In this document: positions 1-12,060 of the stretch, one piece after another
Position numbering within the stretch: position 1 is the first letter of the stretch
Layout of the letters: every line of letters begins with the position of its first letter
DNA from: Rhea pennata
Lineage: Eukaryota; Chordata; Aves; Rheiformes; Rheidae
Direction: 5' to 3'
Assembly (NCBI RefSeq): GCF_028389875.1
Contig: NC_084682.1
Location: 6,148,001-6,212,000 of the forward strand
Length of the DNA: 64,000 nucleotides
Position numbers and translations under genes: made by a program
The notes under the pieces: model-generated
Told to the model about the DNA's origin: nothing
Database searches by the model: none
What the model saw: only the letters and a program-made list of their open reading frames with translations

Positions 1-1771
1 CCCCCAGCTTGAAGAGGTCACCGTCTTTTCCTGTCTTAGAAGACCTGCTGATTTTAACCGAGTATTACATACAGAGTCAAATATTATGGAAGAACGTTTA
101 GGTGCAGGAAGAGGAAGCAAGGTAAAACTGTAGCAGAGCTGAAGTGATTAATGGGACATTGCTCTCAGAACAGCTCTGTTTGTGATATTAATACTGAGAG
201 AATTCAGAAGGGAATTCAGCCGCAGGAGAAGCAGCTATGAAACTCCTGCACTTATATTCCTGATGCAGCAGTGACTGAGGGGCCTTGGCAACGTGCAGTG
301 CTGCATGCTGGGGGTGGGGGGAGGTTGGGTGCCTGAGGCATGCTTCCACCTTGCTGGGTTCGTACTGAACCTGTCTGAATTGCAAAAACAGGTAGTATCA
401 TAAATACCCCATGACTGTGCATTTAACCAGAAAGCACATAGATATCTATCAGGAATTACTTAAGCTTCAGAATGGTAAAAAGTGTTCCTTCAGAAGAGGA
501 AAAAGTGTTTATCCCACAGGAGAAGAAGATGGAGAAGGAAATATTTAGTGTAAATGGATTTACTTATAGGGTAAGAATAATTATATGTGCTGTTTCATAT
601 ATTCTTCCTGAGCATTCATGTCTGGCCATACGAGATGGGATATTAGGCAGGAGGGATACCTGACTGCACATTTCTCTGTTCTTCTGACACATGAGGAAAG
701 GAGGAACCTGGAACCTTACTAATAGCAGCAGGTAAAAAAAATCCAATGGACAAATTTGGGGGATATCAGATCCTAAGACTGTGGGAGAAACATAAGGAAT
801 TGAGTATGCTGCTGTGATCACAGGGCTTGTGCCTGTATCACTGCTGTGTAAGACATCACAAGGGCTCTGGAGCTTTGCAGAGTTGTGGGAAAGGTCCCAC
901 CTGTGGCCACAGGTAGTAGTCATGCTGTGTATTTGTCAGTAGTGGAGAAGATGCTTGCAAGACTGAAAGCAACAGAAAAGCAGAAGCAGTCATGTCTGTC
1001 AGTGGAAATGGTTTTTATTCCTTGGTATAGCTGTGCAACTGGAGAGAAAGGAGAGGGCTCATTCTTTGCCCAGCTAGAATGTAACAGACGGTCCAGCTGA
1101 GCCACCAGCATCCTTAGGTATGCTACACTGTTCTCGCAGGTTTCTCCTACGGGTTCTTTGCACCAAATCCTGAGCAAAGAGCCTTCCAGTCCAGAGGAAA
1201 GAGAAGAGAATCTCCTGACAAAATAACTAGAGTCTCCAGAAGGCCCAGTTCACTTTGACCCAGCAAAGATTTAATCCTGCCACGGGCTGGTTTAACATGT
1301 AGGCCAAGCAGGCTGTGCATGGGTGGTTCTGGGTCTCTGCTGAGCGGGTTATTCCTGCACTCCAGGCTGTGAAAGGGACTGTGCCAGCATGCTGCACGCG
1401 GCCGGGCAGGGACAGGCAGCTGGCTGCTGGGAGCACAATACCCTGGCTCTGCAAAGCTCGCAGGGGATAGTGTATTATTTAAGGAGCAGTCTCCCTAAGG
1501 GTCAGTAAAGGCATCCCTGTCTGGACAGCAGGATGCACGCAGGGCTGTTCAAAATGCTGCAGAAAGGAACAGGAGTGTTTTCCCCTTGCAGGGACGAGCT
1601 CACAAGCTGGAGCAGAGGGACTGGACAGACTGCAGTGCAAAGCTAAACTACTTCTCCAGCCAGACAAGATCAAGGCCCGAGATCAGTGGTTATGTGATGC
1701 ACGCTTTGGTATTTCTTGCATTAAATCCTTCGCTTCGGGCTGTGTGGGGGAAAATGGAGCTACAGACCAGG

Positions 1772-1776
1772 AAAAA

Positions 1777-1808
<32 letters not shown>
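1772..1808 (+). repeat. Poly(A) tract, 37 bases with one GT interruption
   Basis: An almost pure run of A on the + strand, broken once by GT at 1781-1782. No transposon body is recognisable to its left, so it is classed as a simple low-complexity repeat and not as the tail of a known retroposon. Confidence 0.85.
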
Positions 1809-3670
1809 GGCTCAGCGCTGCCAGTTCTGTCAGAAACCCTTCACCTGCTCACCATGCTCAGGAACTCATGTGCCTTTTTCCTGTGGCTAAGGCAAGTACA
1901 TCCATGCTGCCACCTGGAATTTATTCAGGCTCCCACAGGAACAAGGTGCTCCTGGTTGTGAGGGGTGAGCACTTGGGTGTGCAATGATTTCAGCAGTCTT
2001 CGCAGCTACCTCTGAAATGCTTTGGCATGTGCTGTCATGTGCACGATGCATTTCACACAGTAGATCTTTCCATAAGCTTGGAGTTTACAGACTTTCTGAA
2101 TAAAAATGTGTATACAGAGAGTAAAACTTCCCTATATCATCTGACTTCCTACAGTCTGGCAGGTAGAGCAGTGATGCAGCTTAGAGAAGGATGAAGAAGA
2201 CAACTAATCAAAGTTGGAAGTAAAGCTGCTTGATTTGCTTTGAAATCTTGGACTCCTCAAGTTATGTTAGGTGTGAGCCAGGTCCTGCATAAGATAAGCA
2301 GACGGCCTTTGTGCCTTCCCAGCTGGAGAGAGGGGGATTAAGGAAGCGAGCCTTTCCAAAAACAGGCTTACGACTTTTGCCAGAAGGGCTTCGCCACATC
2401 ACAGGTTCACACATCTGTTGGCTAAGGTGAATCCCAGCTGGAGTTTGGGAGCAGAGCGGGCTCCTGTTGGCGTAAGGGACGGTGGAGATGAGAGAGCACA
2501 TCTCAGCAGGAGGCGACCTGCAAGCACCCAACCCCCTGTCCACAAGCAGCGGGGAGCATCTGGGAGAGGGCACAGTTTATCCGGGAGAATTCAAAATGGG
2601 CATTATCAATACACCGCATGTCTTGTACTGCGGAAAATGGATCATCGGTCCCAGACGTAACCTGCTACAAAGAAACCTCAACCTGTGAGACCAAAAAAAA
2701 CGTGGTGCCTGGTGATTTAAGATACTGCTGCATCCTCAGTTTACACCTTGGCTGCCACACTGTACAGGCTGCACTATGGGATTAGCTGTGTTCCCTGCAG
2801 TATTATGGGATGGACCTAGGCACATCCTTGTTTGACATCTGGAAGGAGCCCTCTGCCCTGCCGGGAGCACAGGTACCGCACCAGGCTGGTTGTTCTGTGG
2901 AGCTGAGCTGCCTCCCTACAAAAAGTGAGGCAAAGGCCTTTGGGGGCTGTTGGAAGACTTCTCAAAATTGGAATGAAAGGGGGAACATGTCCAAAAAAGG
3001 TGGAAATGGTGAATCCTTTCGGAGCAGGGCCCTGGTCTGCCCTGGCTCTCCAGCGAGGGTGCAGGGACCTCTTGTGGCAGCGGTGCTGGAGAGCTCCTCT
3101 TCGCCGCTTTGCTGGGAGGTTTCCTGCGGGCCGTAAGGGCTGTGGCTCCTACCTGAATGCTTGGCCTGGTCTGATGGCAAAGGATCCGTTTGTAAGCTGA
3201 CCTGGGAGTCTCCATCTCCGAGACCAGCCCCGGTTCATTCATTGCTGCGGAGGAGGGCAGCAAAGCAGAGAAGGCAGAAAACAAGGCTCATAAGACGGCA
3301 CAGCCCTATGGCATGCCCTGGTCATGTTAAACGATCTCTGGGCCAAACAGACCCAAAGGTAGTAAGGTTTTTAGTGTTGCCAAAATTGCTGCCTCTGCTA
3401 GTGCTGCGGTAGGTGTGATCAAAGCCGGAGAACCACAGGCTCAATTAGTCACAGCTTCAACTCCTTCCTGTGGAAGCGGCAGGTGAAAAAATCTCCTCTA
3501 CCCAGAAATGTTTTAACTGTTCCTGTACCCGGCCCAAGCTTGGCAAGATGTTAATAACAAAAGAATAGCATTGCTGATGGAGGAGCAACAGGGCACCCTC
3601 ACAGCTAGGAAAACCAGTGCTGGCCTCATCGGCTTATCAGAGACCAGGACTCCTCGTGGAACGGGACTGC

Positions 3671-3686
3671 GGGGGGGGGGGGGGGG
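3671..3686 (+). repeat. Poly(G) tract, 16 bases
   Basis: An uninterrupted run of 16 G residues in intergenic DNA. Runs of this length are prone to length change and sequencing error, so the exact count is uncertain in the source genome. Confidence 0.8.
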
Positions 3687-4117
3687 TTGCTAGAGGGTTG
3701 GGGTGACTGTCACTCTGCCATCGCGGCTCCCTGGGGGACACCTTTGGACACCCACCTTGCTGCTCGTTGGGAGCCAGGGCTCCCAGACAGCCTCTCCCCA
3801 TTGCCATCTGTCTGCACATCGGTTGTATCAGGCTAAAATGCCAGCCTGATCTGTGCCAGGTTTCCTGCTATGGATAGCTGTGAAACGACACAGTGCCTTT
3901 TCCTTCAGCTCCTTCAATATTCCCGGTAGCGTGAGCCCTTCTCTTGCTGCCTCTGCCTTCTGCAGCAGCAGCAACATGGTACCCAGGTCATGGAGCTCCT
4001 CTGGCACGTAGGAAAAGTGAACGTGCAGCTCCTGCCCTTAGTGCTTTGTACAACATAACCCCAACTTCACTATCCTCCTTACACCAAGGAAAGGGTCCGT
4101 AGAGCTTGCTGAGCTAA

Positions 4118-4142
4118 AATAATAATAATAATAATAATAAAA
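4118..4142 (+). repeat. AAT trinucleotide microsatellite
   Basis: About eight uninterrupted copies of AAT in intergenic DNA. It is an ordinary microsatellite with no sign of a functional role. Confidence 0.85.
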
Positions 4143-5486
4143 TGCAGAAGTCTCTCCATTAAGCACCAGCTCTGCAATTTTATACTGCAATTAGTTGTTT
4201 AATGATTTTCCATATTGGTGCCTTGGGCAGCCCGGCGCATCTCTCGCGCCAGCCAGACACAGACAACACTCCCTCTCTTATGGACCTCTTATGCTAAGCA
4301 GAAATGGTTCTGCATTTGGCCTTCTCAGTATCAGATCACCCTATGTGATCCTTCACGTCCTACTACGTTAGATTATTTATAATCCTTGAAGCAGTCAGGT
4401 CCACCGATTACTTCAACCAGTGTCTCCCTGCCACTTACCACTGCAAAATTACATTGTCTTTTCCAGCTTTTAAGCAAATTTCTGAAGCATGAACAGATGC
4501 TTCACTATCCGTTGGGAATATATCACCCCCCCAATTAGGATCTGATTAAAGCACTTGCCTCCTCAGTAAATCTGAGCCTCTGCCTCTTCCCTCAGCATAT
4601 CACTTGCTGGGGTTTTGGTGACAGTTACCCCTGCCAGGGCAGCGACTGCGATTTCCAGCTCCACATGCTTCTTTTACAGCAAAGAGTAACTGGAAGATTT
4701 CATCCGAAATTAATACCCCAGAGGAGACGCAGTCTTTGACATTAATCAGTTTGTACATGATGACTCACGCTGTCTGCAAAATAGACTTAGGGACTGTGCA
4801 GCATTCATGCTTCTGGTGGCGACATCAAAAAGCAACTAGAGAATCATCAGATTATGGAAAGCAGAAAGAAATGTGTAAGAGCAGTGTTAAAGGATGGAAT
4901 AAAAGAAGCTGTGGGTACATGGTGCTGAATTCCCACGAGTCCTTGACAGCAGAGCTGGATTATTCCAGACACTGGAGAGTTTCCTCTTGAGCCCACATGT
5001 AGGACAGGGGGACAGGGGACACTAGTGCTGCAGGCACAGAACCAAACTGCTTTTCTTGGCAAGGTGCTAGGGATAAAAAGGAGGTGCAAGCTAGTAAGGG
5101 CCTTCTTGCTTGCTCAAATTGCAATCGGATTCACCAGTGAGCAAATGAGGGGTCCTCTAGGTCTGTCCCCAGGGTCTGGCACAGCTCCCCAGCACGGCAC
5201 AGCCCTGATGGTGTGAGCCACACCAGCATCACATGCTATAGGGTGAAGGGCTGCTGCTGCGCCACACAGGAAGGGTTTTCAGGTTGTTGCCGCTGACATG
5301 GAGGAGGGACATCAGTGGGACTAGGAACACGTCTCCTGCTCCAGGCAGGAGCGTGCAGGGCGCAGCTCCGCAGCAGCACTTGCAGCTGGTTTTTAGCATA
5401 GTCCTTGAGTCTGATGTGCAGATGCCAAGGGAAGAATGACATTTCTCCCTCTTCCTGAGTCATGCACTGACATGAAGGACTGCCCC

Positions 5487-5508
5487 TGTGTGTGTGTGTG
5501 TGTGTGTG
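5487..5508 (+). repeat. TG dinucleotide microsatellite, 11 copies
   Basis: Eleven uninterrupted TG units, about 560 bases upstream of the TLCD2 start codon. It is a plain microsatellite lying outside the CpG island. Confidence 0.9.
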
Positions 5509-5789
5509 AAATGCCAGCACTGGCAGTGGGGGTAGCTCCCGCAGCCCACTCAGCTCTTCCTGCTGGTACAGCTTTGCATGGCGATGATGTGCCAGGAGGG
5601 AAAGCAAATCCCGGGATGTCACATAGTCACGTGCATTTTAGTGTTTATGTGACTGAGCGGGTAAGGAAGTGAAACTAAAGTGCTTAGAGGGGTAATTAAT
5701 GGAAAAACACTCACTTTGTAATTAGCTACCTTCGTTAGAGCGAAGGGAAGGGAAAGCAGCATCTGGCGGGGATGAAGGAAGGGGCGACG

Positions 5790-6255
5790 GAGGCGTGCTG
5801 ATGCGCCGCAGCATCGCGCGCGGGTTTCGGCGACTCGCGACGCCCAACGAAAAGTGTCGCCTGGCTGCGGGGCTCCCCGGAGCCGCCGGCCCGGCCGGCC
5901 CTCGGCGCCCGGGCAGGGCTGCCGGAGCCCCCGCGGCCCTCGGGCACCGCTCGGGTGCCGGGAGCGCTCGGGGCGGAGTCGGTGCCCGGGGCGGTGCCGG
6001 TGCCCGGGGCGGTGCCGGTGCCCATGGGAGCGCGGCGAGGCGGCGGCGCGCTGCCCCCCGGCGGCGCCCATGGCTCTCGGCCCGGGGCTGCTGCTGGTCG
6101 CCGGCTCCTTCGCCGCCTTCCGCCTGCTGAACCGGGCGCTGGAGCGGCTGGTGCCGCCGCCGCCCTCGGCGCGCCGCAACCGCTGGAAGTGGCGCAACAT
6201 CTGGACGTCGCTGGCGCACAGCCTGCTCAGCGGCGGCGGCGCGCTGGCCGGGTGA
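5790..6255 (+). promoter_or_regulatory. TLCD2: TLCD2 CpG-island promoter and 5' UTR
   Basis: An abrupt change to very CpG-dense sequence begins near 5790 and runs through the first coding exon of TLCD2. This is the usual form of a vertebrate CpG-island promoter. No TATA box is visible. A perfect 18-base tandem repeat lies just before the start (5981-5998 and 5999-6016, with a partial third copy to about 6025). An upstream ATG in a favourable context sits at 6024, out of frame with the TLCD2 ATG at 6070. The transcription start cannot be fixed from sequence alone. Confidence 0.65.
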
Positions 6256-9200
6256 GCGGGGCACCGGGGGGCACCGGGGGGCACTGGGGCACCGGGGGGC
6301 ACCGGGGGGCACTGGGGCACCGGGGGCACCGGGGGACACCGGGGGCACCAGGAGGCACCGGGGGCACCGGGGGGCACCAGGAAGGAAGGTAGGCACCGAG
6401 AGGAACTGGGCACCGCCGAGGAGCTCTGGGGGCACTGGCAGGGACCGGGGGCACTGGGGAGGACCTGGAGACTGGAGGGGGGAATCAAAGGACCTCCGGG
6501 CACCGCCGAGGGGCAGGAGGGCACTGACGGAGGATGAGCGGACACGGAGGCACCGAGGGGTTCAGGGAGGTGCCAGGTTGGGGGGAGATCAGGGCCACCA
6601 AAGGTAGCAGGGGACAAGGAGGCACTGGGAGAATCAGGGGCATCAGGGGGTACGGGAGGCATCGAGGGAACTGGGGGGAGGGGGATACTAGGGGGTCTGG
6701 GGCACTGCCCGGTGCTCACGATGCCTCTCCCGCAGGTTCTGCCTCTACCCTGGGCTGCCCGAGGACCCGGTTGGCACACATCCCCCTGGGGCGCACAGCT
6801 TGGTCGCCGTGTCCGTAGGTGAGGGGGAGCGGGCTGGCCCCCTGCTCGGCACCCCGGGGGCTTCCCTAGGGACTGTCGGTGCCCGGTACCAGCCCCCCAT
6901 GCCACGTCCCCAGTGGCGACGTCTCGGGCGCCCCAGACAATCGCCCTATTCTTGGCAAGGACAGTGGCTCCCTTCTGTCCCACGGTGCCCGTGGCCAGGA
7001 GGTACCGGGCACCAGGCTGCTCAATACAGTCCTCCTGGGGCGGCCAGAGCTTGGGGGTGTCCCAACGGTGCCTGTGATACGGGATCCATGCAGGTCCTGC
7101 CAGCGCCTCCCCCAAAGCAGGTATTTTGGACATCCTGCATATCTCTGCACTCACTCCAACCTGCTGATGTGGAGGCTGGGAGATCCAAGTCCTTTGGCTG
7201 GGTGAAGCTCGTTCCCCCTCCTTGGCACCTTGCAGAGCTGTTGCCAGCCCCGTGGGTAGTGCTAACAGGCTTCCTAGTGTCGCTGCGGCTCAGCAGGGAG
7301 GGTTGAGTGTCTAAAATGCCTTCATGGGTATGCTGTTAGCAGCAAATTCTGCAGCTACGAAGGGCTCTGCACTCAGAAGAGCTCAACAACGATCAGTCCC
7401 AGGACAAGACGCTCCCAAGGGTGAGGGTCCAAGTGCTGGGTGCCCTCATGTCTCACCCTCCTCTAGGAAGAGCACCAAGGGATCGACTAGTTCCTCTCTC
7501 CAGCAGTGCATCCCACAGTGCAATTGCAGAAGGAATGCAAAATGCACGGCAATTTCCTCCTCCCAGTGTGCAACCCCCACACACACCTGCACAGCAGAGC
7601 TATAGCCATTGCTGCCCCGGAAGGTCCTGCCTGACCCCACCGGCTGCAGAGGATGCTGCTCCTGGGCTGAGTCTCCAGCCCATCCTGGCTCCCCTGCTTA
7701 CGGCATCTCTATTCCAGGTTATTTCCTTGAAGACTTTGTGGACATGTTGTGCAATCAGAAACTTCAGCAGTCCTGGGAGCTGCTTTTCCATCACTCCGTG
7801 GTGAGTCCAGTGGATGCTCTTGGGGCTGAGGGAGAGTGGGTCTGAGGACTGCCCCTCTCATCACAGGGGTAGTCAGTGAGGTGGGGACACTTGCTCTTGT
7901 TCTGCCAGATTGGAGCTGGCAGGACCTGAGAAGGGCTCCTGCTTCTGCTGGACCAAGTGTTTTCTGCCTGTTGCAAGATCTTTGTCCGATGTTTCCTGCT
8001 TTGGAGCGGAGCCATGCAGCCCAGCTCAGCAGGGTACAGAGGCCTCTTGATCTGGTGTGACCTGCTCTACAGAAGAGCACGCAAAGCTGGGGTTGAATAG
8101 TGTCCTGCCAGCTTCCATCTGTGCTGGATGTGTTTCTCTCCACTTGCCCTCGCTCCCCAAGAGATTGCAGTTGCTGCAGGGCAGCAGCAAGCGGGGGAGC
8201 CTGCTGGGCCAGCAGTAGCTGGGAATGTGTTAGCAAGGCAGGACAGCAGGCAGAGCTGGAGACCTGCTGGCAGGACCTACTCGGGGAGCCAGGGGTGAGA
8301 CAGGGCATGCAACACCTGGGTCCTCTGTTACTGCAGAGTCCAGCTCTGCTGCCTGCTGCTGGCGAGTCAAAAGGTCATTTCCACAACAGATCTAATTCAG
8401 GCCAAGACAATGACTTAGCTAGCAGGGAGCGGATAATCTCATTAAAGGGTCTGTGCAGAGAGCAGCGTTGCTGGTATAAACCAAAGAAAGGTCCAAGTAT
8501 GCAGCAAAGCAGCCACAGGGCTCTCCAGTGCACCAAAGCTGCTTAATTCCCTCCATGTGTCTGTCCTGGGAAGAGTCCAGGAGCTAGCAGCAGCTGTAGC
8601 CCTAGGCTAAACGTCTCTGAGCCAGCCGTGGCCGTGGTCTTGACCTATACATCTCCCCTCTTGTAGCATCGTCCTGCTGTTTTTCTACATTCACCGTGGG
8701 AGGAAAAACCTGCTGGACCACAAATAACAGCATTCCCTAGCCCAGAAGAGCAGGGTCAGGTCTGGCTGTTCCCATCTCCTTTTCCAGCCGAGAGTTTGTA
8801 GGAGTGTCTCCATCTCCTCCTTCTGTCAGCCCCCTCCTCCCATCAGGAAAAAAAAAAAACAACAAAAAAAAAACACTCAGGCCTCATGCAAAGGTGGGGA
8901 GACTTGATCTCATGCCCGAATCAGCAGCACCAGCTGGAGGCTGAGATGCTGCAGAGATGTAAGCGGGGGGGATGACCAAAGGTTTGGCACTGGCGTGACA
9001 ACGGTTTGCAGCTCTGCTCCACGTTGCCCCCAAGCACAAAGGGCTCCAGCTTGCAGCGACTGAGAGGTGCTGTTCCTGCAACCATCCACACCATTCTGAG
9101 GAGACATCAGCTCCCTGGCTCAGCCTCTCCTCTTTTCTCTTTCTCAGGTGATCATCTGCTTTGGTATTGCAGTGGTGCTCCATCAGTATGTCGGGTTTGC

Positions 9201-9525
9201 CCTTGTGGCTTTGCTGGTGGAGATTAACTCCATCTTCCTCCACCTGCGGCAGATTCTGCTCATGGCCAACCTAGTGCACACCACCTGCTACCGCCTCAAC
9301 AGCATCATCAACCTGGGCACCTATGTGGTGTTTCGTATTGCCACGCTGGCTTGGATGACGCGGTGGCTCTTTCTCAATCGGGAGAATGTGCCCCTGGCAA
9401 CGTACACTGTGGGCACAGTGGGCATGGCAATCATGACGCCTATGAACATCATCCTTTTCTACCGCCTGCTGCGTAGTGACTTCCTGAAGTCCAGCCAAGA
9501 AGTGCAGTGGGACAAGGAGAAATAG
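6070..9525 (+). CDS. TLCD2: TLC domain-containing protein 2
   Basis: Four coding exons (6070-6251, 6736-6818, 7718-7800, 9148-9525), all GT-AG and phase-consistent, give 241 residues. The start at 6070 fits the family N-terminus (Met-Ala, then a hydrophobic Leu-Leu-Val-Ala-Gly segment). Recognisable human TLCD2-like stretches are SLAHSLLSG near residues 50-58, LVAVSVGYFL across the exon 2/3 join, HYVGF-like (here HQYVGF) in exon 4, and LEINS/LHLR-like residues after it. The protein is a multi-pass membrane protein of the TRAM-LAG1-CLN8 fold. The TLCD1/TLCD2 family is known to affect plasma-membrane phospholipid composition and fluidity. The C-terminus (ending DKEK) is shorter than in human. 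Exon 4 carries over half of the coding sequence. TLCD2 precedes PRPF8 on the same strand, as in mammals. Confidence 0.93.
6256..6710 (+). repeat. G-rich minisatellite in TLCD2 intron 1
   Basis: Tandem copies of a 9-10 base unit, roughly GGGGGCACC, fill 6256-6400. Decayed copies (GGCACTGG, GGCACCGAGG and similar) continue to about 6710, almost filling intron 1. The + strand, which is the non-template strand of TLCD2, carries the G runs and so could form G-quadruplexes or R-loops. Long proline-rich open frames seen on the minus strand here are a by-product of the repeat. Confidence 0.85.
8850..8875 (+). repeat. A-rich low-complexity stretch
   Basis: Two runs of A interrupted by CAAC, inside the last intron of TLCD2 about 270 bases before exon 4. 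No element body is attached. Confidence 0.7.
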
Positions 9526-10457
9526 CCCCTTTCTCTGCAGGGTCCTGGGGATAAGCAGCCCCGAGGGCTGTGGAGAAGGACAGTGAAGAAGAGAGGCGGA
9601 GAATGAGCATGGGTATTTCAGTATCTCACTTGGAGGATCCACACTAACCAGAGCACCTGGGCTGCTCCAGTGGCTGCAGTTCCGGGCCCCGCACTGCAGA
9701 GAAGCTGCTCCTGGAACCACAGGTGTTGTGGCCCTGCTCCCCTGCACCTTTGGATGACGTGGTCGGATGCCTGGGAGCTTCTCAAGGAAGCCCCGACAGG
9801 TCTCGCAGCTCTGTAAGGCCACCACTGAGATGAAAAGGGAGCATGGAGAAAGGCGTTGTTTCCCTGCTGCTGTTCCGGACAGCCGAAAGCTGCCATGTGT
9901 ATCTGACCCCTTTGGTGCTGCACCCCATGGCATGCCACTGGCTGGGCACCAGCACCGCCAAGGACCAGCATCATGGGGACTTTGCTGCCAGCCCTGTGCT
10001 GACCCTGGCAGGTCCCACCGGGCAGGAGAGGCTCCAAGGCTTCATCCCTGAGGCCAGGTCCAGCAAAAACCAAATCCTGCATGCGTGAGTCCTCCCTGAG
10101 GAGATGGTCCCAGGTGGGTGATGGAGGGAGAGGCTGAGGCCAGCCGGCAGCGGGTCCGGCCCTGGCGGCAGAGTGCTGGGCAGCAGGTGCCATGTCCCTG
10201 CACTTGGGGACAGGCTACCGACACCTCCTGGCGCCTGGACATGTTTCTAGTGTTGCTTTGTTCCCAGGTGCAACAAGCGTGGGAGACAGCGAATTGCTGG
10301 CCAGGATGGGGCTACGTGGTGGTCACTTCCCGTGGAGGAAGGGTTGTCAGATGGGCCGGATTTGGGTATCTTTTAGGAATGAAGAGTCCTGCTCCAGAGC
10401 GCCCATAACGCTTCTGCGTGGCAGCAAGCGCTCATACTAACACGAGCTTTTAATAAA
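9526..10457 (+). terminator. TLCD2: TLCD2 3' UTR and poly(A) signal
   Basis: A canonical AATAAA lies at 10452-10457, about 930 bases after the TLCD2 stop codon. It is the first good signal downstream and fits a 3' UTR of about 0.95 kb. No competing signal was noticed between the stop codon and this site. Confidence 0.6.
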
Positions 10458-10459
10458 GT

Positions 10460-12060
10460 TGCAAATGAAACAGCTTGAGGGAAAGGGGCTCAGAGGGGAA
10501 AAGGAACTGTGCATCTCAGGCTGCCCCAGCGGGGCCAGAGCTCACAACAGGCTCGTGTCTCCCTCCTCCAGAGTCAAAATACACCGTACACTGCCACAGT
10601 CTACCTCTGTTACGGGTTTTTCCCCTCTCCTTTCTACGGAAGAAGATGAAGGTCTGGGCTGGGAGCATAAGGGGCAGCCACAGCTCTCCCCACGTCGCCT
10701 TTTTCCTCCCGATTCCCACGCGTTTTTCCTCCTGATTCCCATGCGCTGTGCTCTTCGCGGGGGCCCAGCACAGGGTGCCGCTCAGGGTTACGCGTGCCCA
10801 TTTTGAGACATCTGCTGGGGCTCTCTGTCATGCTCTCTGTGTGACAAATTAATGTGCGATTCCTCTGTTGGTTTGAAACGGCACTGGGGACAGTGCACTG
10901 CTCGGGGTGGGCGGCTTTTGAGAAGGAAATAAGGGCTCAGGCACGTTTCTGTCCGGACGGAGAAAGACGAGCAACGCGTGTGGGTAGTGGGAGGCTGGAG
11001 ACAACTCATGGCCAAAGCTGCTTAGGTTTCTATTTGTGGATAGTGCAAGGAAGCTTGCAGGTGCAGGCTTTGGGTTTGTCACCCCAGGGCCCGCGGCGGT
11101 TATCGAGCGTCTGTGCGTCTTGCGCAGCTCCCAGCCGGGCTGGAGTGGGCAGCCAGTGCTCTCTTTTGGATTTGGCCCATTTCTGCACAGGTTTTGAGGA
11201 GCTGCCCCTTCCGCAGCACGGCTGCTCCGCCTCCGCACCCGTGCGGCAAGGCTTGCTCTGTCCTCCTGCTTCTGCCCACGCCAGGCACATTTCTCAAGGC
11301 CCAGATTGTGCTGCCACATTCCTGCCATCACGTGGCTGTCGTGTACCCCAGGCACACGAGGATGGCAGGGCTGTGTTGTAGAGGGCACCCCCCTCACCAA
11401 GGCCCCTACATGACTGAGCACTCGCTGTTTTTCTAAATATCTCAGCTGCAGAGCAGGCATGTACGGGGGATATCACAGCAAGGGGTTGAAGACAGGGTTT
11501 TGGGGGACTCTCTAAGCTGATGTGATTTTCCTACAGCGCTAATGGGGTCTTTGCAGCTCGCCACGGCCAGACACTTGGGTGCCGGACGCTCGTTTGTCTT
11601 GATGAAAATTGCTGCGGCCTTGATTTTGGGAAAGGAGCCTGACCCTCCATACAGGGCTGGGTTAACGGGGTGCGGATGCCCCATCCCCTTGCCCGAAACA
11701 GCAGTGCGTCCCTGCCATGCCCAAGCCCTGACGCGAGCGGCCGCCCGTTTGGTGGCTGCGGTGCGTTAACCCCGCTCGTCTTTCTGCGACGTGTTGTACC
11801 TCGCGTGTTCACAACGTACCAAGCCAGCTCAGAGGGCCCTGTGACGGCCCGGGGGGGGCAAGGCAGCGGGGCCCGAAGACAGCGGCTGATCGCCAACGCA
11901 CTGACAGCACCAGTGCCAGGCGCTGGTGGGAAGGAAGCCCCATGCTCTGGCCATGGGCTGGGGTGGCCTTGGGCCGGGGGGGGAGGCATCTGAGCACTGT
12001 GGGGCTACATGGGCTGGCCAGCACTGCCACTGTCCCTATGGGGCCTGTGCGCTTTAGGGA
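10460..12060. other. Intergenic region between TLCD2 and PRPF8
   Basis: GC-rich sequence with scattered CpGs but no recognisable exon. It holds a 23-base tandem duplication (10700-10745) and becomes increasingly C-rich toward the minisatellite that starts near 12060. Several overlapping frames stay open on both strands because of base composition; none resembles a known protein to me. Confidence 0.55.
10700..10745 (+). repeat. 23-base tandem duplication
   Basis: Two adjacent 23-base copies (10700-10722 and 10723-10745) differ at two positions, both C/T transitions. Each starts with five T residues and ends in GCG. A small local duplication with no evident function. Confidence 0.85.

Larger units (their letters stand above)
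1..5700. other. Intergenic region upstream of TLCD2
   Basis: I recognise no gene in this stretch. In mammals the DNA upstream of TLCD2 holds the miR-22 host transcript and then WDR81. I searched both strands by eye for the mature miR-22 sequence and its arms and did not find it, so that locus probably lies further left. The stretch holds a poly(A) run (1772-1808), a 16-base poly(G) run (3671-3686), an AAT repeat (about 4118-4142) and a TG repeat (5487-5508). One possible short exon near 470-569 is discussed in the findings. All other open frames here are short and look random. Confidence 0.6.

Noticed and set aside
1-6000. miR-22 precursor expected upstream of TLCD2
   Set aside because: The mature sequence and both arms were looked for on both strands by eye and not found; the locus is probably outside the window.
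5619-7154. 511-codon minus-strand frame opposite TLCD2 exons 1-2
   Set aside because: It is a proline-rich reading of the intron 1 minisatellite and CpG island, with no recognisable domain.
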